From positions 32,120,001 through 32,184,000 of the forward strand of contig JARDYH010000004.1 of NCBI GenBank assembly GCA_029215795.1: a stretch of 64,000 nucleotides of DNA, written 5' to 3'. Source of the DNA: Anniella stebbinsi. Taxonomy: Eukaryota; Chordata; Lepidosauria; Squamata; Anniellidae. Below, piece after piece: positions 56,031-64,000 of the stretch. The translations under genes were made by a program, and so were the position numbers. The notes below the pieces were generated by a model, which was not told the DNA's origin, did not search any database, and worked only from the letters and a program-made list of their open reading frames with translations. Positions within the stretch are counted from its first letter, which is position 1. Every line of letters starts with the position of its first letter.

Positions 56031-56874
56031 TCTCCCCCCCCCACACACACACACACACACATTTCATTGATGATTCATTACTGGCACCCTCGTTGGCATC
56101 AGCAGTTGGCATGATTAGACATTTTGCTGGGGGGCATTTGTAGAGGGCCCACTCTGGCTCTGCTGATGCATGATGGCACGGAGAGGAACAGCTGCACCTG
56201 CCCCACCTCCACCTCACCACAGCCACATATCACTACATATCAATTATCTCCCCACCACCACCCCTAACTCCCAGGCAGAGATACAATATAATATAAAACT
56301 CTCCAAGTGGCTCTGCTGCTTAAATAAAACAATAGGACAGAGAGAGAAAGAGAGGCTTTTTCTCTCTCGTCCACCCAGTCTGCTCTCCCCTTGTCTGAGA
56401 GAGTAGAAACTGTAACGTAGCCATGGCTGGGGGGGGGGGGGGGGGGGAGAACAGAGCTGTGAAAGTGATTGGGCCCTCACCAGCACCTTACCAACCATTC
56501 CTTTTGGGAAGGATTAGGGTCACATCCAATTGGCTGCTTTGCCCAGAAAGGCTCTGCCTTCTCAATGTCTTCTCAAAAGCCTTTCTTCCTTTTCCTGTGT
56601 CCATGCACGCTCACACACAAGTGCATTAGCACAGCTGATGCTGCCAAAGCATCACAGCCACAGCTTCAGTCGCCACAGGTGGTGACAGTAGGAGCCGCTG
56701 TTGTAGCGGCTGGCTCATAGATGCTGTTGCTGCTGCCACAACAGCCACTGCTGTTGCCACCACCTCAGCCAGTGAGACTCAAAGAGGTTATATTTAAAAA
56801 AAAAAAAGATTTGTGGGGATGGTTGGTAGGGACGAGGCAGCAAAGATCTTGCCCTCTTACTTGCTTCTGCTATT
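56031..56874. other. Simple-repeat-rich sequence
   Basis: (AC)n 56041-56061, (GA)-rich 56336-56360, a run of about 19 G at 56429-56447, and a CTG/CCA-rich stretch 56640-56770. No gene recognised. Confidence 0.5.
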
Positions 56875-57073
56875 TGGAGCTGATTCATGTGCTATGCAAT
56901 GGTGAGATGCACTGAATTTCTATTTAAATGATATATATTTTTCTAAACTTGCAGATCTCTCTCTCTCTATATATAAATCAACATATTCACATTTTATGTA
57001 AATCGTTATTGCTTGTCCTCTTTTTTGATTATGCATTTCCTCTCTTGGGGCGGCTTGTAAGTGGAGACCCTAT
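56875..57073 (+). mobile_element. hAT family B, right part
   Basis: 'gtgagatgcactgaatttct', 'atataaatcaacatattcac', 'cctcttttttgattatgca' and end 'gtaagtggagaccctat' match 53700-53887. It may be the far end of the element begun at 55736 with 850 bp between, or a separate copy. Confidence 0.55.
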
Positions 57074-60000
57074 CTGCAGTGCACTTGTCTTTTATTATGG
57101 GATCTGCACTCCCTGGGAAGTAGGCAACATAATGTCTGCTAATGAATAAAAATCGTAAAAGGATTGTCTTTCTCAGAGTCTAGGCGTGCTGCATATGCAC
57201 ACCCATTCACATGCAAGACTTGTTGGTGAAATTTACTATTAAATGTACTGAGAATCAAAACTAACATTTCGCTTTGCTGTGGATTATGAATCTGACACAC
57301 TCCATGAGATAGTGATACAGTAAACCAGTGGGAGGAAACGTACTAGTTACATTTTATTTTATTTCTTCCCACATCTTCTGTCTTGTAAAGTTTTGGAGAA
57401 AGGAGGAGATGAGGATGAGGATGAGGATGAGGATTATTAGGTTTGTTTAGAGAACAAAGTTTGACAATAATAAGAGTCCATTAGAGCACTAAAAACAAAT
57501 TGGGGAAGCACTGAAAATAGCCCTTCTGGGTCAAACCCAGTATCCAACAAGACATTTATGCCCCTCTCCAATTCTCCATTCTCTGATTTTGCTAATTCCA
57601 CTGGGCAGGCAACCTCCACCACTTGCACATCTATGATTTAGCACTTCCACAACCCAAAATGAATGGAAATGCTCATTTTTGAAAGGAGGAAGGTCAGCGG
57701 AATTCGCATAAGGGAGCTCCGTCTACCTGCCTCATTCAAGATATGAGCGGCTCCACTCATTTTGGGGCTTCCTCTAGGAAGTGCTTCATCTCCCTTGCGT
57801 AAGTGATGGGCCCCACTTGCAGTAGGATCATTGCATGCGGAAGGGAATTAGTGGTGCAGAATAGAATTGGTGGGGACGTAAACACCCCCTTGGATACTTC
57901 CCAAAGGGTCTAAATGGAAGTGGCTTACATTATAAAGAAATGGAATTTCTTAGTCAAATCTATTTTCTTTGATCCCAGCAGTCAATTTTTACGTAAAATC
58001 CATCTGCCTGGTCAAACTACAGCCAGTTCCAACATCACAATTCCTTTAAAATTACTAAATGGCCATTTCAAGTTTGTATATGAAGGTTTTGCTCACAGTC
58101 ATGTTTCATTATGGATTTTGTGGCTTTAAGGCTGCATAGCTATTTAAGGAAAACAACAGACTATGGAAGATATTCTTGGATTTATTTAAACCAACAAGAC
58201 TACAGGAGGTAACTTCATGTAAAAAGTTAGTATGCTCCAACAAAGTAGTTTTTCTGGAGTCTCCTCTGTGTGCTTCCCTTGATTCCCATGAGTGAGAAAA
58301 CATATTTTCTATGTAGGGTGATTGTGCTACCACACCACTTATATACTAGGCCCAGTTGTGAGCACCCCTTCTCAAGACAAGCGCCACCACTTGAATAAGC
58401 CTTAGGGAAAGGCAAAATAACACTACCTTTCCCCTCTCTGTGAGGGAACAAGGCAAAGACTTTGGGAAATAGGTTCTGCTTGTGGATGTTGTGAGCTAAC
58501 GTTTTGTTTAAGTGTATCTCATTAATACCTACGTTGAAGCAGGTGAGGAATCCGAGCAAACACATGGTTTTACGGTAACAAACCAAAGAAAAGTTTATTG
58601 TACATGAACAGAACCTGGTTATTGTCAATGTAAACCAAAACTGCTTATTTCATTTAATATCACCACCATTCTAGTCCCTTAGTAATATAACTCCTTTTAC
58701 TCTACATATAACTCCTGACCAACAACTACCCTTTACTCTCCACACTCCCCTCCAACAAACTCCCCTCACCCTCCTACCAACCATTTTTATCTTTTTTAAC
58801 TCCTCCCCCTCTTTCCCCCAGCATCATCAGTCACACCCAACTAGACACTCTCTAGACTCACACAGCCAGACATAACTTAGGGAACAGAATGTGGGGTATC
58901 GCCACAATGTTCCTAGTAGTCCATTATATAAAAGTCACTATCTCAAGCCCACGTCATACCACCAAATGGCATCTTTCAAATGAGGACTGACACAGAAGAG
59001 TGCCTCACACATTTATGGAGGTGGCTATCCCATTCCACCCTGTGCTGAAGAGAACAGGTGTGCCACACACAGAGGCCTTTCTGTGCAATAAGCCTGATGG
59101 ATACAATCTTTCCCCACCCATGGGAGCAGCCATCTTTGCTTCCATAAAGTGCCTCTGGGAACAATGGTACACCAACCCAGGCACATTGTAAGCCCCATTT
59201 TCAAAGAATGCAGCAGTCAGCCTTCCTAACCACTTGGAATGGCTCTTACTTTTAACCCTCTTTTTTTTAAAGAACATTTTTTTAAAAAGCGGCCTCCTCA
59301 TAACTGTAAGCTATTTATTTATAGCAACAGGGGTGGGGCAGGCATCCCCAGCCCTCCTGATCTTCAGGAGTGGTTTCACACCAACACCACCAACACCCAT
59401 AACCCCGTAAAAGTTCCACACATTCAGCTCAGCCCTACCTAAAAACATCTCACAACTCTTCAGTGGATCCCAGGATAGTACATAGAGCAGTGTTACACCA
59501 CTATTGCAAAAAGTCACTTGACTCGGTCGTCCTGTTTATGCAGCTCAATTGTGCAGCCTGTTCATTTTAGAGCCAGGACTGGGGCTGGCACCACATTCCA
59601 GTGAGCCCTCAGCATAGCGTTGCCAATGGGCCCCTACCATTGCAGGGGGCCCTGATCATCAAAGCCCCCTGCCGGCCAACTTGCACAGCAGCCGAAGTCC
59701 CCACCTGCCCTCTCACTAGCCAAAGCCTCACTAATCAAGACAGTTTGCCTTCTGTGAAATGGGGTTCTCTTGGTGTGAAAACTGGTGCAAAGGAGTCGTT
59801 TAGTGTGTTGTGGGTCAGACTCCATCTCTGCCTTGTACTTAGTCTTTTGGGCAAGTTACTTGTCCTTTGTGACTAGCTGGGGCTGTTGTGGCAGCCATTT
59901 TGTGCTGGTGCCCACGAGAGCTTATTAAATTACCAAATGAGCCCCAAAAGGTTGTCTACTCATGATGTATGGTATAAACATGGACAAGTAGGTTCTGGAT

Positions 60001-60586
60001 GCAAAAAACAAAATCTATACCTGTCACAGTAAAGCACAAGGAGATGTAAAAGAAACTACACCTAGAAACAGTTTGAGCAAGGAAGAGACAGGATCATCTG
60101 GTGTGCATTTCTGCACCAGCACAATGCATAAAAAATTAACTGGTCATGTTTAGATTCGAACTCTGGTCCTCATACCTTGCTCTGCATGGGCTCCCAGAGC
60201 ATCCAGAAAAATGTACCATCCATGCTCAAGTTACCAGATGAAATTCATTTGTCTTACATTTCCCATCCCAGATTTTATTCAGCATTTTGGACTTTATTCT
60301 GATTCCATTAAGAACTCAATCTACTTATAAAGTTCATATTCCCAAGCAGCCACATTAGTATTGATATTGCTGCGGGTTATATCAGCACAAACATGCCTGT
60401 CTGATGTTGCATCAATACTAATAGGACTTTTCATGTTGGCCACTGCTCTATGGGAATTTTCAGACGCTATTGTGTGCATACCATAAATATTTATGTACAT
60501 GTATTTGCCGATGTACGTACATGCACACAGAGACAGTCAGACCTAGTTAATCAGAGCCAGTTTGCAAACTTCATTGCTTGTAGATA
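57074..60586. other. Unique/unassigned sequence
   Basis: (GATGAG)n at 57403-57434. 57500-57640 may be an old antisense CR1 scrap ('agcccttctgggtcaaaccc'). 58660-58830 is pyrimidine-rich. Frames up to 133 codons (58227-58628, minus) have no domain. Confidence 0.35.
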
Positions 60587-60589
60587 AAG

Positions 60590-60612
<23 letters not shown>
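60587..60612. repeat. (AT)n microsatellite
   Basis: About 12 AT units followed by short (AC). Confidence 0.9.
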
Positions 60613-60621
<9 letters not shown>

Positions 60622-60711
60622 CAATGGCGTATACATGCTGGGAGAGTGATTACCCTTTACATCTTCAGGACACCGAGATATGCCATGGATACATTAACAC
60701 TCTAGTTTAAA

Positions 60712-60923
60712 TATTCTCTCTATTTTTGTGTCCCTTTTTTGTGTCTCTTCTCCCTTTTTTCTTTTACTCTCTTCTTTTGCATATATTCAAAATCTCTTAT
60801 CTGTTTATTTTCTCCCTTACTCTTTTATGTCTTTCTCATCTTTTTCCCTCCCCTCTCTTAGTTCCATTCATCTTCTTCACATCTTCCTCCTCTATTCTAC
60901 ACTCATTTCCTCCCCATCCCCCA

Positions 60924-60973
<50 letters not shown>

Positions 60974-60976
60974 AGC
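60712..60976. repeat. Polypyrimidine tract with (TC)n
   Basis: About 265 bases that are overwhelmingly C and T on the plus strand, ending in (TC) for about 35 bases at 60930-60965. The 83-92 codon frames across it are composition artefacts. Confidence 0.85.
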
Positions 60977-61947
60977 TTGTTTCGCTTGAAAATCTCTACC
61001 TTGTAGTTGTGTACTGCTGACTTCACATTTGCTGTGGTGTGAACTTCGCATCTGTGAATGGATGACAGGAAAGATTAATAACCCCATGTTCCCCCTTCTT
61101 GTTGACTATGAGCCTATCTAATGAATGAAAAATAAATAAATAAACCCAGAAATTTTAAATCCCTGAAATAGAGACCCAGAGCCTGAGAGAAAATATTTTG
61201 TTGAACCCGTTTGTTAAGGAAAGGCGAATTCAATAAATAAATAAATAAATAAATAAATACTTCTAATTTTCTTCTAGTTTACATAGCCGATATTTTTCCC
61301 CTAAACACTTTATAGGAAAATAAAAATCTTGAAGTGAAGGAATTGGTGCCCTCTTCCCAGCCATTTCAAGGAGTAGCTATACAAACAATATGCCAGGGAA
61401 TATGCATAAAGTTAGGAAAATAAAATATCTGTGTTCCTATACTAAGGTTATTTAATGGCTTTCTGTGCTTGTATGGGTGAGTTCTATTCTAGAACTATTA
61501 TATTAAGGAAGCAAGACATTTCATTTTGTATTACCAGCCAAGACTGCAAGTATATATTTCTATTTTAAATATGAGTCTCATCAACGCCAGACCAGGGCCT
61601 TGGATGCTCAACAAGCTAATATTACAGTAGATACGGTGTAATGTGTAGTCTGGCATTTCTCTCAGCTTTGTGTTAAATAAGTTCCTAACAAGATTACAAA
61701 GCCAATACTTGTCTTCAGCATATTTGCAATTTCTCGTCTAGGTTCTCTCCCACATTAACAGCACTGAGGGAGTCTACACATGTAGTATGAGACTTGAGAC
61801 AGCAGAGTGGACAATACCATTCCAGACTGCAAGCAGAAAAGTCACACAGCAGTGAGAAAGTTTTAGCCTGGCCATCTCTGTGCTGCTAGTTCTCAACTTG
61901 AAGGGGATATTGTTATATTTTATCCTATTCCTGTACTTTGAAGTGGT
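60977..61947. other. Unassigned sequence with (AAAT)n
   Basis: Short (AAAT) runs at 61129-61144 and 61231-61259. 61560-61740 is repeat-free. No exon recognised. Confidence 0.35.
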
Positions 61948-62208
61948 CGGGGTCGGCCTGACAATTAGGCAGGGTGAGGAAGTCACCTCAGACGCAAGAG
62001 GCAGCAGCAAGGTGTTCAAGGATAGAGCTGTGTGCCTTGCAGCCTACTCTGCACCCCCTAAGTTAGTCTGCTGCCTTCACGTTTAGTGGAGAAAGTTATC
62101 TCATCATTAGTGTTAAAGACAGATTCATTTGCCAGTCCAGTCAGCTTTTGGGAGGAGGTGCCATCTTGTCCTTCACCTCAAGCACCAAAATTTCCTGGGC
62201 TGGCCCTA
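61948..62208. mobile_element. GGGCCGGCCC hAT MITE, most complete copy (261 bp)
   Basis: CGGGGTCGGCCTGACAATTAGG at the start and TGGGCTGGCCCTA at the end form short inverted termini. Flanks gaagtggt and gaagtaat agree at 6 of 8, consistent with a hAT 8-bp duplication. It serves as the reference for copies at 10536, 10793 and 28244. Confidence 0.75.
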
Positions 62209-63313
62209 GAAGTAATACAGTTTACTCTGCTACTTCAGGACTCAACTGTCTTTATCCTGTATAGGTCCACAATTAGTATCTCTTGTAAAAAAAAAAAAAA
62301 AAAAACCTTTGAGGATCATCTGTAGATGGGAATGGTAGTCTGATTAGTCCCAAAGGTGCTTTTTTTAAAAATCTGACTGTGGTAACAATGGCAATATATC
62401 ATGAATTTCCAACATAATGGATAAAGAAATCCAAACCTCAAACCTATTGCAAGAACTATTAACCATTTGCTATCTCAAATCTAATAGTGAACTCAGAGAG
62501 AGACGTCCTTGGGACCTCTCTTTACTGTCTCTATCTTTTCTTCTTTATAGTTTACTCAGAATCTTTCTTCCCAATCTCTGTCTCCTTTTCTCTCGTCACA
62601 GTACCCTCAAAATCTCTTCCTCCCATCCTGCAAATCTGAGCTTATCAATTCCATAAGCTAAATCAGGGTTAAAAAAACCCACACTTTTCCAAAAACCTAC
62701 AGATACATTTGTCTTCTTCTGAGACACAGCACATTCTACACTTTCTCCCTTACCTAAGTTGACAAACTGTTTTCCAAAAGGTACTGTGCAGAGAAATGTC
62801 ACTAAAAAGTCAACCTCATGTAAGTCTGTGGGGAGGAAACACATCTGTCAAACTGCTAGTGGGGATTCATCAAACTTTAAACTCCTATAATTAAGCTAGT
62901 TCTTGATCTTTCGACCTCAAAATCGACACGGGACATCCTCAAACCTACTTCTCCTACAGTGCCAAGTTTCAGATCAGTCTGTTGAGCCATTTTTTTTAGT
63001 ATAAGCCATAGAACATACTGCCTTCCCAATTTCTGGTTATAATGATAGAATGCAATTCAGCCGACTCACCCTTAACATAAGGCTACTATAATAATAACAT
63101 TATTAATATGCTATTACTACAAGTGCCACTTGTTCTGTGAACCAAGTACATCCAAGAATGCTGATAATTTCCTCTTTTTTCTCACTGGCCCCATATTGGC
63201 TATAATCCTGACGGCACTCACTATGTGAAATCGGTATTAGAAGGAGTGATTATGACATCATTTATTTAGTGCCTTAAATTGTTAAAAAAAAATCATCTCA
63301 GTAATCCTTACAT
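62209..63313. other. Unassigned sequence
   Basis: A run of about 18 A at 62288. 62900-62990 has 'gtgccaagtttcagatcagt', faintly like the tandem units at 48178. No gene recognised. Confidence 0.35.
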
Positions 63314-63633
63314 TAGGGTGACCAGATAAAATCCAGGTCAGGGCTCATGTAACTTTAACAGTTGTAGAGAAAAGGGAATTTCAGCCGGTGTCATTTGTAT
63401 GCAATTAGTTCCTGGTGATATTCCCTCTTCATCACAACAGTTAAAGTTGCAGGCACTATACTAGGGTGGCCATATACAAAAGAAGGCAGGATCCCTGCAA
63501 CTTTAACAGCTGTGATGAAGAGGGAATTTCACCAGGAACTAATTGCATGCAAATAACACTGGCTGAAATTTCCTTTTCTTTACAACTGTTAAAGTTACAT
63601 GAGCCCTGACCTGGATTTTATCTGGTCACCCTA
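63314..63633. mobile_element. 320-bp palindromic hAT MITE, copy 9 (AGATAAAATCC subtype)
   Basis: TAGGGTGACCAGATAAAATC and complement. Perfect 8-bp target duplication ccttacat at 63306-63313 and 63634-63641. Just beyond it, a ~30-bp segment ('tctcagtaatccttacatca') is duplicated once more (63652-63680). Confidence 0.9.
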
Positions 63634-63813
63634 CCTTACATCAATCCAGTATCTCAGTAATCCTTACATCAATCCAGTAAGGTAGGCCAGCATAAATATC
63701 CCCATACTGTATATGGAAGAGTAAGAAGAGGAGGCAACATGGGGGCTTTCCTGAAGCCAGGTTGTGACTATATAGCAGAGGTGAGGTTCAAACTGGAGAC
63801 ATAGTTATTGGCT

Positions 63814-64000
63814 CAGTTCGGACGACATATTAAGCAACGGAGGGGTAAATAACGTACTGACCGTGCGTTAGGCAGGAGGAGCTCCACAGACGACACACTG
63901 CAGCCGGCCCTGCTCAGAACCAGCAAATGCCCCAACTGCAAGGAACTTGCGGCGGCCATTTTGGTTGCAGCTTCTCCTCCGTGTGTCCCCCAGCCGTATC
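63814..64000 (+). mobile_element. Probable MITE cut by the window edge
   Basis: 'ggctcagttcggacgacata' and 'gacgacacactgcagccgg' resemble the TTCAGACRACAC type of MITE terminus seen at 40840. The far end is outside the window. Confidence 0.3.

Noticed and set aside
58227..58628. 133-codon minus-strand frame
   Set aside because: No recognisable domain or conservation cue; isolated in unassigned DNA.
60726..61006. Serine/leucine-rich frames of 83-92 codons
   Set aside because: Product of the CT-rich tract.

Overview
This window looks like a gene-poor intergenic (or very long intronic) stretch of a reptile genome, most likely a lizard or other squamate. The evidence is the repeat set: CR1 LINEs, L2-clade LINEs with a complete endonuclease/reverse transcriptase frame, tRNA-derived SINEs with a MIR- or Sauria-like body, and many non-autonomous DNA transposons (hAT, Harbinger and mariner types). 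I found no convincing host protein-coding gene, no rRNA or tRNA gene and no CRISPR array. Almost all open frames are short, and most of the longer ones are explained by repeats. The real coding content is transposon-derived: an L2 ORF2 on the minus strand (43133-46081) and a broken CR1 reverse transcriptase on the plus strand (31812-32830).

Layout. 1-11000: CR1 fragments, two SINEs (one split by a MITE), a Harbinger-like element, microsatellites, a probable gypsy-type LTR near 8.7-9.3 kb and two copies of a GGGCCGGCCC-ended hAT MITE. 11000-24500: the densest DNA-transposon zone, with four 320-bp palindromic hAT elements, a 108-bp hairpin, L2 tails, a foldback tandem repeat, a mariner TIR pair, a 434-bp hAT element with a perfect 8-bp target duplication, and a MITE nested in another. 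24500-31600: mostly unique sequence, plus a hAT MITE into which a Harbinger MITE and a minisatellite have been added. 31800-41000: a CR1 interrupted by an L2 tail, another CR1, a candidate conserved noncoding element at 36.5 kb, and unique sequence. 41960-48880: three-level nest in which an old L2 was split by a young L2 and by a 2.1-kb hAT element. 49000-64000: further palindromic hAT copies, a second hAT family (GTGACCATGTGTCC ends), short-hairpin MITEs and long unique stretches.

The main original observation is a family of palindromic hAT elements. Six copies keep both outer ends and are exactly 320 bp long. Four of these have perfect 8-bp target duplications (11.7, 12.9, 20.0 and 63.3 kb) and two have degenerate ones. 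Each 320-bp copy appears to be an inverted dimer of a ~173-bp unit that is itself a foldback, giving quasi four-fold symmetry. Two terminal subtypes exist and each copy carries the same subtype at both ends, so the arms change together. All coordinates and alignments were read by eye, so boundaries of old repeats are approximate.
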